From assembly GCF_034092465.1 (NCBI RefSeq), contig NZ_CP139303.1, positions 1,702,865-1,766,864 on the forward strand: a stretch of 64,000 bases of DNA, read 5' to 3'. The notes beneath the pieces are model-generated. The model had not been told where the DNA came from, searched no databases, and saw nothing but the letters and a program-made list of their open reading frames with translations. The stretch is from Prochlorococcus sp. MIT 1223. GTDB taxonomy: Bacteria; Cyanobacteriota; Cyanobacteriia; PCC-6307; Cyanobiaceae. Below, in pieces: positions 47,591 through 57,354 of the stretch; position 1 is the first letter of the stretch, and every line of letters starts with the position of its first letter. Both the position numbers and the translations under genes were made by a program.

Positions 47591-48931
47591 ATGAGACAAG
47601 TTCCTTCGGTATGGAAGCTTTTAGCAGCTCTTCTATCCCTTGTTTTGACAGTGTTTGTTTGGCAGCAAGGGTTAAAAGAAAGCTTAGATCGTCCTTCTGT
47701 GGCACCTAAGCTTTCTCTTCGTCAGCAGGAAATGGCTTTAGTGGCTTCTTGGTCACCCTCGATACCGGAATCTATAAAACCAGTTTTAGTTGGACTTAAC
47801 CCAGAAGAAAGTTTAAAGCAACTTCTTCAGCAAATTCCTTTAAAAGAGTTAAAGGATCGAGATAGATTAGTTTTAGCTGCTCTTGAAAAACAGGAGGGAA
47901 AACGTCTTGCCCTCTTGGATTTTCCTTTGAATGTCCAGGCTTTTGCTCAATTTCAAAAGGACTTACAAAATACTTCTACTTTTTCTAGCTCACTGTTTCT
48001 AAAAGAAAAGGATCCATTTCTTTTTCAAATCGCTTGTCATTCCCTTGAGAGTGATTCAGCAGTTTGCTTTGATAGAAAACTATCAAATTCAATCGCTTTA
48101 AGATTGCTAGGTATTCAGGTCTTTCCCATTTTTGCAACAGGCTTAGGGGTGGTTTTATTGTTGCGGCAAGCTTGGATTGCTTTTAGGAACAACACCCCTG
48201 CATTGCCATACCTTTCAGAGATACCTTTGTCATTTGTTGATATGACTCTTTTAATTGCCGGAGGTTTTGTTGTCTTAGGAGAAATTATTTTACCTGCATT
48301 GATTGTCCCTTTGGTGTCCTCTCTCTCGAAGGGTTTATCTAGTCCAGTGAATGAATCTTTAAAGGTATTTATTGGTTATAGCGCAATGACAATCCCTCCT
48401 TTATTTATTTTGCGTCAGCAAATTAAAGGATTAAAGAATCTAGAGCGGCCTGTGGATGGATGGTTGCAATGGAGAGTATTCCCTCTTCTTAAAACTTTTA
48501 TCCCAGCAATTAATGGATGGTTAATGGTGATGCCATTTGTTTTGTTAACAGGTTGGTTAATGAATGTTTTTGTAGGAGATCAAGGGGGTAGTAATCCATT
48601 GTTGGATCTAGTCCTGAGTAGTAAAAACTCTTTAGCATTATTCTTACTATTAATTACTACAGTTATTTTGGCACCTGTTTTTGAAGAGCTTATCTTCAGA
48701 GGAGCGCTGTTGCCTGCATTGGCTATGAAATTTGGACGTTATTGGGGGGTTATCATAAGTGCTTTAGTCTTTGCTCTCGCGCATTTAAGTGTAGGTGAAT
48801 TAGCTCCTTTATTTGTCTTGGGAATTGGATTAGGAGTATTGAGAGTGAAATCAGGCAGGCTTTTTTCGTGTGCAATCATGCATTCTCTTTGGAATGGAAT
48901 TACTTTTATAAATCTTTTACTATTAAGATGA
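47591..48931 (+). CDS. CPBP (CAAX-like) intramembrane metalloprotease
   Basis: A 446-residue membrane protein with a signal-anchor at the N terminus, a soluble region (about 25-175), and then some seven membrane helices. The CPBP motifs are EELIFRGALLPAL, LAHLSVGELAP and HSLWNG, all near the C terminus, so the Glu and His metal ligands are present. The protein is divergent from the phosphatase gene. The FtsL-like/ftsI pair follows. Role is unknown; the family handles bacteriocin immunity or membrane protein turnover. Confidence 0.92.
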   Translation: MRQVPSVWKLLAALLSLVLTVFVWQQGLKESLDRPSVAPKLSLRQQEMALVASWSPSIPESIKPVLVGLNPEESLKQLLQQIPLKELKDRDRLVLAALEKQEGKRLALLDFPLNVQAFAQFQKDLQNTSTFSSSLFLKEKDPFLFQIACHSLESDSAVCFDRKLSNSIALRLLGIQVFPIFATGLGVVLLLRQAWIAFRNNTPALPYLSEIPLSFVDMTLLIAGGFVVLGEIILPALIVPLVSSLSKGLSSPVNESLKVFIGYSAMTIPPLFILRQQIKGLKNLERPVDGWLQWRVFPLLKTFIPAINGWLMVMPFVLLTGWLMNVFVGDQGGSNPLLDLVLSSKNSLALFLLLITTVILAPVFEELIFRGALLPALAMKFGRYWGVIISALVFALAHLSVGELAPLFVLGIGLGVLRVKSGRLFSCAIMHSLWNGITFINLLLLR

Positions 48932-49022
48932 AGATTATATTGCAAGATTGTAGAGAATTCTTGTCTATAGTCTTGCAATGATTTACAGGTGATGTTTCAC
49001 TAAATATGTTTGCAAGTATTGG

Positions 49023-49499
49023 GTGCCAATTGCTAATCAACCTTATAAGATAAATATAGAAACAAAAGGGACAAAACTGATTTCAGGCCTTGTGGCTTCT
49101 AAATTATTCAAAAGGTCTTTATCTTCGAAGAAGCTTTCTCGTGACTTCCCTGTGCTTGCAGGACTTCACCGAATAACAGATGGAGCTCTAATAGGCTTTG
49201 CGTTTATTGTTGTTGTGATGTCTATTGTTTCTTTACATACACAACATCTTTGGACTCTCTCTTTTTCTAGATTAGAAGCTTCTAGAAGTTTAATACACAA
49301 ACTTAAGGAATCTATTTCAGTACTTGAAAGTCATTTCCTCTCTTCTTCTAACTTATCAACTACTTTGATTGAAACTAAAACTTCAAATTTGGAGTATTTG
49401 GATAAGCCTGATATGAGTAGGCGTCTGCAAACTAATAACTCAAAAAAAAGGAGTTATATAAGAAGAATTACTTCTTTCCCTTTAAGTAATGGCTATTAA
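49023..49499 (+). CDS. FtsL-like membrane protein upstream of ftsI
   Basis: 158 residues, starting with GTG 49023. A basic cytoplasmic part (about 1-51), one membrane helix (ALIGFAFIVVVMSIVSL, about 55-71), then a short heptad-like segment (SRLEASRSLIHKLKESISVL) and a polar tail. It lies 29 bp before ftsI. The size, topology and position match FtsL in other bacteria, but the sequence is not recognisably similar, as is usual for FtsL. The assignment is inference from context. Confidence 0.6.
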   Translation: MPIANQPYKINIETKGTKLISGLVASKLFKRSLSSKKLSRDFPVLAGLHRITDGALIGFAFIVVVMSIVSLHTQHLWTLSFSRLEASRSLIHKLKESISVLESHFLSSSNLSTTLIETKTSNLEYLDKPDMSRRLQTNNSKKRSYIRRITSFPLSNGY

Positions 49500-49528
49500 C
49501 ATTCCAAGTATATCTCAAGGGGGAACGA

Positions 49529-51280
49529 ATGCATAAGAGAAAAATTCTACGTGCAATTCCTTTAAATCCAGTTCCTGCAATTAGGCTTAAGTTTGTTTTT
49601 GCGATCCTTTGCTTAGGTCTTTCTGGTCTAATGGGACGTATTGCATGGTTGCAAATTCTTCAGGCTCCTGATTTAGAAGCGCGTGCGCGTTCTTTTCAAA
49701 CAGAAAAAAAATCTCCCTTAGGGACAAGGAGAGTTTTGATTGATAGAAGGGGGCGATTATTAGCACTTGATGAAGAGAAATTTACACTTTGGGCTCATCC
49801 TAAATATTTTCACTTTCTTGGAGATCCCTCTGATAAAAGAAGGACACCTAAGGAAGTAGCTCAAAGACTTTCAGGATTAATAAATGTTTCTCACGAAGAC
49901 CTTATTTCTTTAATGGAAGGGAAGTCCTCTGGAGTCAGGGTTAAAGAAGGATTGTCTCCAGAAATTGCAAGACTTGTTGAACGTCTACAAATAAGTGGAG
50001 TAGATTTGGAAAGGTATCTTCAAAGGGTTTATCCTCAGGGAGACGCATTTGCAAATGTGATTGGGTTTTTGGATAGAGACCGAATCCCTCAAGCAGGATT
50101 AGAGCAGAGTCTTAATAAGCAATTTTTGCGTAAAGAGAAAGTTCAAACCTTGAGACGTGGTGGAGATGGCACTCCTTTACCTGATAAATTGGAACCTGGG
50201 ATTTTTGATGATGACGACCGTGACTTGCAATTGACTATAGATACACGTCTTCAAATGGTTGCTTTAAGAGAATTAAATAATCAGGTTGAGAAATGGGATG
50301 CCGAAAAAGGTGTGGCAATCGTTATGGATGCCAATAATGGAGAAATATTGACTTTAGCATCGACTCCATCCTATGACCCTAATAAATATTGGAAATATTC
50401 ACCTAAACTATTTCGAGAATGGTCTGTGCAAGATTTATTTGAACCAGGATCTGTTTTTAAACCTATTAATCTTGCGGTTGCTCTAGAAGAAGGTGTGATA
50501 AAACCTGATGGCACTGTTTACGATTCAGGAGTTGTACATGTTGGAGGATGGCCTTTGAAAAATTGGAATCATAAAGCAAATGGATTAATCGATTACGCAA
50601 AAGTGCTTCAAGTTTCAAGTAATGTTGGTATGGTAAATATTATGAAGGAATTAGATTCAACTTCATATTGGGAATGGCTACATAGACTAGGTATTAATAA
50701 GACTCCAGTCACTGATCTGCCAGGCGCAATTGGAGGACAACTGCGGGGGAAAGATATATTTATTGAGCAACCAATTCACAAAGCAGTTGCTTCGTTTGGA
50801 CAGGGCTTTTCTATTACGCCATTAAAATTAGTACAGTTACATGCTTTAATCGCGAATGGAGGCAAGCTTGTAACTCCTCATATCACAAAGGGCTTTGTAG
50901 AAGTAGAAGGTTCAGAGAACATAGAGAAAGAATTTGTTGAAAGCAACCAATTCTTTAGCCCTGAAGTGACACAAACTGTTCTCTCTTGGATGGAGTCTGT
51001 TGTTGAACGTGGAAGCGGTAAAGGCGTTCAAACAGAGAGCTATCGAATAGGAGGAAAGACTGGTACAGCCGATAAGTCTGAGAATGGGAAAGGATATACA
51101 TCAAAAATATGCAGTTTTGTCGCTATCTTGCCAGTCGAAAAACCAAAATACGTAGTCTTAGTTGCTGTTGATGAGCCGAAAAAGCCTTATGCTTATGGAT
51201 CAACTGTAGCGGTACCGGTTGCAAAAAAAATTATAGAGAGCTTGCTGGTTTTAGAAAAAATACCTCCATCTCAGAATTAG
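49529..51280 (+). CDS. ftsI: Cell-division penicillin-binding protein FtsI (PBP3)
   Basis: Transpeptidase of the division septum. 583 residues: short basic N-terminus, one membrane helix (LKFVFAILCLGLSGLMGRIA), the dimerisation domain (RRVLIDRRGRLLALDEEKFT, RVYPQGDAFANVIGFLDRD), then the transpeptidase domain with Ser-x-x-Lys in PGSVFKPIN, the SxN motif SSN (VSSNVGM), and KTG in GGKTGTAD. The catalytic Ser and Lys are intact. The gene follows the FtsL-like gene. Transaldolase begins 99 bp later. Confidence 0.95.
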   Translation: MHKRKILRAIPLNPVPAIRLKFVFAILCLGLSGLMGRIAWLQILQAPDLEARARSFQTEKKSPLGTRRVLIDRRGRLLALDEEKFTLWAHPKYFHFLGDPSDKRRTPKEVAQRLSGLINVSHEDLISLMEGKSSGVRVKEGLSPEIARLVERLQISGVDLERYLQRVYPQGDAFANVIGFLDRDRIPQAGLEQSLNKQFLRKEKVQTLRRGGDGTPLPDKLEPGIFDDDDRDLQLTIDTRLQMVALRELNNQVEKWDAEKGVAIVMDANNGEILTLASTPSYDPNKYWKYSPKLFREWSVQDLFEPGSVFKPINLAVALEEGVIKPDGTVYDSGVVHVGGWPLKNWNHKANGLIDYAKVLQVSSNVGMVNIMKELDSTSYWEWLHRLGINKTPVTDLPGAIGGQLRGKDIFIEQPIHKAVASFGQGFSITPLKLVQLHALIANGGKLVTPHITKGFVEVEGSENIEKEFVESNQFFSPEVTQTVLSWMESVVERGSGKGVQTESYRIGGKTGTADKSENGKGYTSKICSFVAILPVEKPKYVVLVAVDEPKKPYAYGSTVAVPVAKKIIESLLVLEKIPPSQN

Positions 51281-51379
51281 ACTTTTTTTCTGAAAAATTA
51301 ATTTAGTTTTAACCTATAGATATAAGGATGAAAACCTAAAAGAATGGAGCTAGGTTACGCATAATTGGATATATATGTA

Positions 51380-52384
51380 ATGGCTTCTCTTCTTGAGCAA
51401 CTATCAGCAATGACAGTTGTCGTTGCTGATACTGGTGATTTAGATGCGATTAAAAATTTCAAACCAAGGGATGCGACTACCAATCCATCGTTGATTTTAG
51501 CTGCAGCTCAAATACCTTCATACCAATATTTAATTGATAAGGCTCTTTGTTCCTCAAGAAATAAATTGGGACAAAATGGCTCTCCTAATGAAGTAATTCT
51601 TGAAGCAATAGATGAAGTATGTGTTTACTTTGGAAAAGAGATTTTAAATATTATCCCAGGACGAGTCTCTACAGAGGTTGATGCTCGATTGAGCTTTGAC
51701 ACTACTGCAACTATAGAAAAAGCTAGAAAGATTATCAATTTATATAAAGAACTTGGCATCTCTAAAGATAGGATTTTGATAAAGATTGCATCTACATGGG
51801 AAGGGATTAAGGCAGCAGAAGTCCTAGAAAGAGAAGGGATTCATTGTAATTTAACACTGTTATTTAATTTTTATCAGGCTGTTGCTTGTGCTGAAGCAGG
51901 AGTCACTCTTATTTCTCCTTTCGTGGGACGTATTCTTGATTGGTATAAGAATGCAACTGGTAAAGATTTCTATTCAGGAGAAGATGACCCTGGAGTTATT
52001 TCTGTAACTAAAATATTTAACTATTTCAAGTCAAAGGGTTATAAAACAGAGGTAATGGGAGCTAGTTTTAGAAATATAGATGAAATTAAGGAATTAGCTG
52101 GCTGCGATTTATTAACCATTTCTCCAAAGCTTTTAGATGAATTGAAAATGAATGAATCATTATTGGTAAAGAAACTTGATGGTTTAAATCCATCTTGTTC
52201 AGATGATGAAATTAACCTTGATAAAGCTAGCTTTGAATTACTTATGGCAGGCGATCGAATGGCAACTGAAAAGCTAGATGAGGGAATAAAGGGATTTAGC
52301 AAGGCGATAGAATCCTTGGAGTTACAATTACATGAACGTCTTAATGTAATTGAGTCTGAAAAGAATGCTAATCTTGTTAGATGA
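51380..52384 (+). CDS. tal: Transaldolase
   Basis: Start ATG 51380 ([11 protein letters not shown]), 334 residues. Transfers a dihydroxyacetone unit in the pentose phosphate pathway; the catalytic Lys lies in [18 protein letters not shown]. Other blocks are [24 protein letters not shown] and [27 protein letters not shown] (given in parts: [15 protein letters not shown] and [10 protein letters not shown]). The C-terminal part after about 290 is polar and helical. In Prochlorococcus it is known to be expressed for night-time carbon metabolism; that is family knowledge. Confidence 0.95.
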   Translation: MASLLEQLSAMTVVVADTGDLDAIKNFKPRDATTNPSLILAAAQIPSYQYLIDKALCSSRNKLGQNGSPNEVILEAIDEVCVYFGKEILNIIPGRVSTEVDARLSFDTTATIEKARKIINLYKELGISKDRILIKIASTWEGIKAAEVLEREGIHCNLTLLFNFYQAVACAEAGVTLISPFVGRILDWYKNATGKDFYSGEDDPGVISVTKIFNYFKSKGYKTEVMGASFRNIDEIKELAGCDLLTISPKLLDELKMNESLLVKKLDGLNPSCSDDEINLDKASFELLMAGDRMATEKLDEGIKGFSKAIESLELQLHERLNVIESEKNANLVR

Positions 52385-52440
52385 AATTATATTTATGAAG
52401 CAAGACCTTCTTCTTAATTTAATATTTACTAGATTAGAAA

Positions 52441-53574
52441 TTAATTTTTTTGGAGGATTAGTCTTCTTATAACTCTTTGAGCAATATCTTCATAGCTCAT
52501 TTCACCTGAAAGAATCTCAGCAATTCTTTTTGGGGCTGTAGCTCTTTTAACTCCTAATTGATAACCAACTCTTGGAAATCTATAAAAAACCTGGGCTATT
52601 CTTTTCCCCCAAGCCATAGACTTCCCCCATTTTTTTTTAATAGCGTCACTATATGAACTTAAATCTTTAACTTCACCCTTTAACCAATAATTAAGGTGTT
52701 TTGCAGCTTCACATCCACTCATTAAAGCGGGTCTTAACCCTTCAGCCAGAAATGGGTCAGCTAGTGAGCCTGCATCTCCTATTAGAACGACATTATCGCC
52801 GTGAAGATTGCTATGTCCATTCCATATATTTAATAATTCTTCTTTTCTGATTCCGTCTGAAGATTCAAACCCAAGAGAGGGAAGCATTTTATTTAAAATA
52901 TTTTCACTTTTAAGTATTTGATTTCCACCTAAGAAAGTTCCAATCCCTAAACTTACTCCATCATTTAAAGGAAAAGCCCAAGCGAATCCATGATGAACTA
53001 GTCCAAATTCAAATTTAGCTGCAGTTTTCTTTAAGTTTCCCTGTCCTTTTAATTGAATAGATATAGTTGAAGCACGGCGTTGTTTTTTGGGGCCAAGATT
53101 CAATAATTCAGGCCATGGAGAATATGACCCATCTGCGATTATTAATGTTTTCCCTTCTAGATGCAGGCCTTCTCCTGAAGTTACTCTCCAAATTTTCTTT
53201 TCAGTTTCAAGTTTAATTACATTGAAAGGTCTAATAATTTCTGCTCCTGCATTTGCGGCCTTGTCTCTAAGTAGCTCATCAAACTGTCCCCTTTGGACAA
53301 TCCAAAAGGGTTCTGACTCAGATATGTCTGCAATTACTTGGTCAGAAAGATTCCAGGTAAATTGGACTTCTTTGATTACATTATCAACTGCTGGTTTAAG
53401 GTCAAAAGGAAACCATCTTTGTACAGATGACGCCATTCCAGCTCCACATGGGTTCGAAATGATTTCCGGGTTTTTTTCTAATAGGGCTACTTTATAATTT
53501 TCCGAAGCTAGTTTAAAAGCTGCTGTTGAGCCAGCAGGCCCTGCTCCAATAATCAGAACATCTTTAATTGTCAA
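52441..53574 (-). CDS. FAD-dependent geranylgeranyl-reductase-like oxidoreductase
   Basis: 377 residues with the FAD Rossmann motif [17 protein letters not shown] near residue 7, [19 protein letters not shown], and the second FAD motif [21 protein letters not shown]. This places it in the geranylgeranyl reductase/squalene-epoxidase-like family. It is not ChlP itself in any way I can show; many cyanobacteria carry such paralogues. Start is TTG 53574, overlapping the frr stop (TTGA), so the two are translationally coupled. Confidence 0.82.
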   Translation of the reverse strand: MTIKDVLIIGAGPAGSTAAFKLASENYKVALLEKNPEIISNPCGAGMASSVQRWFPFDLKPAVDNVIKEVQFTWNLSDQVIADISESEPFWIVQRGQFDELLRDKAANAGAEIIRPFNVIKLETEKKIWRVTSGEGLHLEGKTLIIADGSYSPWPELLNLGPKKQRRASTISIQLKGQGNLKKTAAKFEFGLVHHGFAWAFPLNDGVSLGIGTFLGGNQILKSENILNKMLPSLGFESSDGIRKEELLNIWNGHSNLHGDNVVLIGDAGSLADPFLAEGLRPALMSGCEAAKHLNYWLKGEVKDLSSYSDAIKKKWGKSMAWGKRIAQVFYRFPRVGYQLGVKRATAPKRIAEILSGEMSYEDIAQRVIRRLILQKN

Positions 53575-54119
53575 ACTTTTAGAATCTCTGATTCTTTATC
53601 GGAAAGATTTTTATCGACTTCATTTATAAACTTGTCAGTAATCTTTTGAATGTTTTCTTGCTCATCGTGGCTTTGGTCTTTCGATATCTCTCCGTCTTTT
53701 TCCGATTTCTTTATTCTTTCAATTGAATCTCTTCTTATATTTCTAAGTGCGACTTTTCCCTCCTCAGCATATTTTGAGGCAAGCTTACAAAATTCTTTAC
53801 GACGTTCTTCTGTTAATGGTGGAATATTTATGCGAATTGTTTTCCCGTCATTATTCGGAGTAAAACCAAGATCACTAGTTGCGATGGCTTTCTCTATTAA
53901 AGGAAGGGATCCCATATCAAAAGGTTGAATAGCAATGGTTTGTGAATCTGGAGTCGTAATTGTTGCTAATGATTTTAATGGGGTTTCAGCTCCGTAGTAT
54001 TCGACGCTAATGCGATCTAGAAGAGAGCTATTTGCTCTTCCTGTGCGAATGGTATTGAAATTACGCTGTGCTGCTTCTACCGATTTACTCATACTTATCT
54101 GAATTTCTTGATTAGTCAT
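53571..54119 (-). CDS. frr: Ribosome recycling factor
   Basis: 182 residues with the RRF coiled-coil pattern: [80 protein letters not shown]. It splits post-termination ribosomes with EF-G. It lies 58 bp after pyrH on the same strand, the usual pyrH-frr order, and overlaps the oxidoreductase gene by 4 bp. Confidence 0.97.
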   Translation of the reverse strand: MTNQEIQISMSKSVEAAQRNFNTIRTGRANSSLLDRISVEYYGAETPLKSLATITTPDSQTIAIQPFDMGSLPLIEKAIATSDLGFTPNNDGKTIRINIPPLTEERRKEFCKLASKYAEEGKVALRNIRRDSIERIKKSEKDGEISKDQSHDEQENIQKITDKFINEVDKNLSDKESEILKV

Positions 54120-54177
54120 AGCAATTCCTTTTAAATAGTTGACTTGATTATGGTTAATAATTTAATTGTTTTTCAAT

Positions 54178-54885
54178 CTAGTTGGAAATTCTAGAACCAA
54201 TTGATGCTCCAGCTACTGCCTTTGAGATGTTGCCAGGCTGAAAAATATCAAACACTACGATTGGTATTTTATTATCTTTACAAAGTGCTATGGCGGTACT
54301 GTCCATTACTCTTATCTCTTTGCTGAGAACTTCTTGAAAAGTAAGGTTTTCATACTTAATTGCATCAGGAAAAAGTTTGGGATCTCGATCATAAACACCA
54401 TCAACCTTTGTGGCTTTGAAAACAACTTCTGCATTAATTTCTGCTGCTCTTAATGCAGAAGTTGTGTCAGTCGTGAAGAAAGGGTTTCCGCATCCACCTC
54501 CAAACACGACTACCCTTCCTTTTTCAAGGTGCCTAATAGCTCTTCTACGAATATAAGGTTCTGCAATTTGCTGCATCTCTATTGCTGATTGGACTCTTGT
54601 TGGTACGCCAGCTCTTTCTAGTCCATCTTGAAGAGTGATTGCATTCATAACAGTTGCCAACATTCCGACATAGTCAGCAGTAGCTCGGTCCATCCCAGCG
54701 GCTGAGCCTTTAAGCCCACGGAATATGTTTCCGCCTCCGACAACAATTGCTATTTGCGTTCCAGTTGAAACAACTTTAGAAATATCTTCAGCAATTGATT
54801 GAACAATTGCTGGATCAATCCCATATGGCTGTTGACCCATCAGGGCTTCACCGCTGAGTTTTATGAGTGCTCTCGCGTAGGTCAT
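54178..54885 (-). CDS. pyrH: UMP kinase
   Basis: Phosphorylates UMP; bacterial amino-acid-kinase fold type. 235 residues with [64 protein letters not shown] and [14 protein letters not shown]. It starts at ATG 54885 and heads the leftward unit pyrH-frr-oxidoreductase. About 300 bp of gene-free sequence lie upstream. Confidence 0.97.
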   Translation of the reverse strand: MTYARALIKLSGEALMGQQPYGIDPAIVQSIAEDISKVVSTGTQIAIVVGGGNIFRGLKGSAAGMDRATADYVGMLATVMNAITLQDGLERAGVPTRVQSAIEMQQIAEPYIRRRAIRHLEKGRVVVFGGGCGNPFFTTDTTSALRAAEINAEVVFKATKVDGVYDRDPKLFPDAIKYENLTFQEVLSKEIRVMDSTAIALCKDNKIPIVVFDIFQPGNISKAVAGASIGSRISN

Positions 54886-55184
54886 TATTTATTTATATCT
54901 TAATGACAGTAGCAAGAGAGTTATAGACAGCTTTATTTCTGTATTGGTTTCTAGCTATTTGACAGGGAGTTCCTTTTGAAAACTTGATTGACTTTTCGAA
55001 AAACGTCGCCTTAAAGTGGTCGTTTTTTTGATAGGAAGTAAGTGCACAGAAGCTTTAGATGCAATTTTGAGATTTATTATCAATAATAGATTCCCTGTAA
55101 TGTATTAGCTAAGACTTATCTAGGTGATCTGGGCTTTTGTTTAGGATCGAAGTTCTTTTTAGAGAGTTTTTTAGAAATTCTTGT
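54886..55184. other. pyrH upstream spacer, gene-free
   Basis: 299 bp between pyrH and the end of cobO. I see no gene. AAAAACG and CGTTTTTTT runs around 55008-55035 could pair across a 15-base loop with a T-run on the + strand, like a weak terminator for a rightward transcript, but nothing upstream reads rightward. The spacer must hold the pyrH promoter. Confidence 0.4.
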
Positions 55185-55877
55185 TTAATACTCTATTCCT
55201 TCTTGTGCTTTAACACCTTGTTCTTTAAAAGGGTGATGAAGCAAAGTCATTTCAGTTACTAGATCTGCAGCATCAATTAAATCTTTTGTAGCCCCTCTCC
55301 CAGTTAAAACAACATGATTTAAATAGGGTCTATTCTTTATACCACTTAGTACTTCTTCAGATGAAATATAACCAAGTTTTATAGCAATATTTATCTCATC
55401 AAGAATTACTAACTTGTGTGATTTTGATTTTAAATAACTAATTGATTTTTTCCAAGATTCTTTTACTAATTCTTTATCCCTATTTCTATCTTGTGTCTCC
55501 CAGGTAAACCCTTCTCCAAGTGAATGCCAATTTAAAGAGTCCCCAAAAACTTTTAAGGCATTAAATTCTCCAGGTATCCAGCCCCCTTTTATAAATTGGA
55601 TAATAGCCACCTTGTGCCCATGGCCAAGCGTTCTTAAAGCTAGACCAAGCGCAGCAGTGGTTTTTCCTTTGCCATTTCCAGTAAAAATAATAATGAGGCC
55701 TTTTTCTTTATTTCTTATCGCAACCCTCTGCTCTTGAATCTCTTTGCGTTTTTCCATTCTTTGGCGATATTTATTCTCATCGATTCCTTCGTTTAAATAA
55801 CCTCCTATTCCAATCTTAGATGAACTTTCATCAAGACTCTTAAGATTGGAGTTTTCTTGATCAACTATGGGGTTCAT
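55185..55877 (-). CDS. cobO: Corrinoid adenosyltransferase CobO/BtuR
   Basis: Adds the adenosyl group to cob(I)yrinic acid diamide in B12 synthesis. 230 residues: a ~50-residue polar N-terminal extension, P-loop FTGNGKGKTTAALGLALR, IIQFIKGGW, VILDEINIAIKLGYIS and VVLTGRGATKDLIDAADLVTEM. It follows the recombinase gene's strand and lies downstream of it by 33 bp. Together with the CobK-like gene at 36.9 kb it supports a corrin pathway. Confidence 0.95.
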   Translation of the reverse strand: MNPIVDQENSNLKSLDESSSKIGIGGYLNEGIDENKYRQRMEKRKEIQEQRVAIRNKEKGLIIIFTGNGKGKTTAALGLALRTLGHGHKVAIIQFIKGGWIPGEFNALKVFGDSLNWHSLGEGFTWETQDRNRDKELVKESWKKSISYLKSKSHKLVILDEINIAIKLGYISSEEVLSGIKNRPYLNHVVLTGRGATKDLIDAADLVTEMTLLHHPFKEQGVKAQEGIEY

Positions 55878-55909
55878 TTTGCGAAACTTTTTAGATAAAG
55901 GAAAAATGA

Positions 55910-57100
55910 TTAACCTATATTTAAAAGTTTATTTGTTTTTGGAGAATTTAACGTTATTAGGTTCTTTCTAGATAAAGCGGTATCTACAGCTTGTTGTTGG
56001 TCTCGTCTAGTTATCCAATGATGGTAGGTTCGATTATGAATTGATACTGAGTGACCCATCATTCTTGCTGAAACAGTGTCGGGTAATCCTATATGTACAG
56101 TTCTAATGGCCCAGGCATGCCTGAGATCATAAGGTTTTATTGGTAAATTATATCTCTTAAATTGTTCAGAAACTCTTCTTCCAACTTGCTGAAGGGTTGT
56201 TTCGTTTAGATCAATATTAATGTTTGGTAATGAATTTTTATCCTCGGCTAATTCTGATAATCCAAAAAAATCTACCCATTCAGGATGAAATGGCCAGACT
56301 TGATGTTCGCCAGTCTTTGTGGTTGGTAATACTCTCAAAATATGATCTCCATTAATTAAAAGTGAAGAGTAATCTGAGAAAAAGACCTCATGATTTCTTA
56401 GCCCATATGTCGCCATTAGTCCATAGACTAATTTCCATTTGTGATTGGGAATTAATTCTGATATCTCTTTTATCAACTCATCATTGGGCAACTCTCTGAA
56501 ATTATATTTTTTTAGACCATAACCTGAACCAAGAGCTTTCCAATTACTAGGTAAATCTAGATTCAAGTACTTTGCAAATACATTTAGCGTGGACGCACAT
56601 TGCTGTCTACTTCTACTACTTTCTCTATAACTTTTTAGAGTTTGGCAAAACATATCTGAATTCAATTCTTTGCTGCCGCTGATCTCCTGAAGTCTTCTTA
56701 AATAAGGTTTATAGGCATAATCCCATGTACTTTTTTTACTTGATTGTAAAATGCTTTGACTCTGATTGAAGAAAACTAATTTGAAATCATCAATTTTTTT
56801 GATAAGGGATTGATTCTTTATTTCTTTTCTTGATTTATTGGATTTCCAGTTTTTCCAATTAAATTGCCCATGATGCAATTGAAGAAGCAAAAGCTCCAAT
56901 AGCTTTTTAGCTTTTGAAATACCTTCTTTGTTTGCATTTAACCCAAGACTGATTCTTTGATCTTTAATTTCCTTTGGTTCATCACTTATTGGTAAAGGTC
57001 CTCTGAAATTTAGAGAACTTCCTCTCTTCTCTAAGCGAATTTTAATGCCTTTTTCAATTAGGCCTTTGTTGATATCTTCAATCTCCTTAACAGCTTCCAT
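55910..57100 (-). CDS. Tyrosine recombinase/phage integrase family
   Basis: About 396 residues from ATG 57100 (MEAVKEIEDINKG); the frame extends to 57208. A SAM-like N-terminal region (DYAYKPYLRRLQEISGSKEL) precedes the catalytic domain. Catalytic residues seen: Arg in ATYGLRNHEVF, a beta-strand Lys in LPTTKTGEHQVW, YDLRHAWAIR (box II, with Tyr in place of the usual first His), GHSVSIHNRTYHHW (box III His and the nucleophile Tyr). No island, att repeat or phage genes surround it; it lies between cobO and hemH. Its substrate is unknown. Composition is like its neighbours. Confidence 0.85.
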   Translation of the reverse strand: MEAVKEIEDINKGLIEKGIKIRLEKRGSSLNFRGPLPISDEPKEIKDQRISLGLNANKEGISKAKKLLELLLLQLHHGQFNWKNWKSNKSRKEIKNQSLIKKIDDFKLVFFNQSQSILQSSKKSTWDYAYKPYLRRLQEISGSKELNSDMFCQTLKSYRESSRSRQQCASTLNVFAKYLNLDLPSNWKALGSGYGLKKYNFRELPNDELIKEISELIPNHKWKLVYGLMATYGLRNHEVFFSDYSSLLINGDHILRVLPTTKTGEHQVWPFHPEWVDFFGLSELAEDKNSLPNINIDLNETTLQQVGRRVSEQFKRYNLPIKPYDLRHAWAIRTVHIGLPDTVSARMMGHSVSIHNRTYHHWITRRDQQQAVDTALSRKNLITLNSPKTNKLLNIG

Positions 57101-57354
57101 ATATATAAGAATTAAATGTTGTCTTGATGGATTTCTCTCTCTCTTATAACAAAAACTCATGCAAGTGCATATTTGTAAAAGAGATTTTTTTACTTGCAGG
57201 GAATTCACGATTATTTGAATTCATCGTCTCAATAAAGGTTTATTTCGCTTTGAATATAATTTGATAGGCGCCTAAAGTACTATTTTAACAATTTTTCTCG
57301 TTGGCTAGAAGTTTTAAGGGGTTAATCTGAAGTGATTAATACCAGCCTTTTTTA

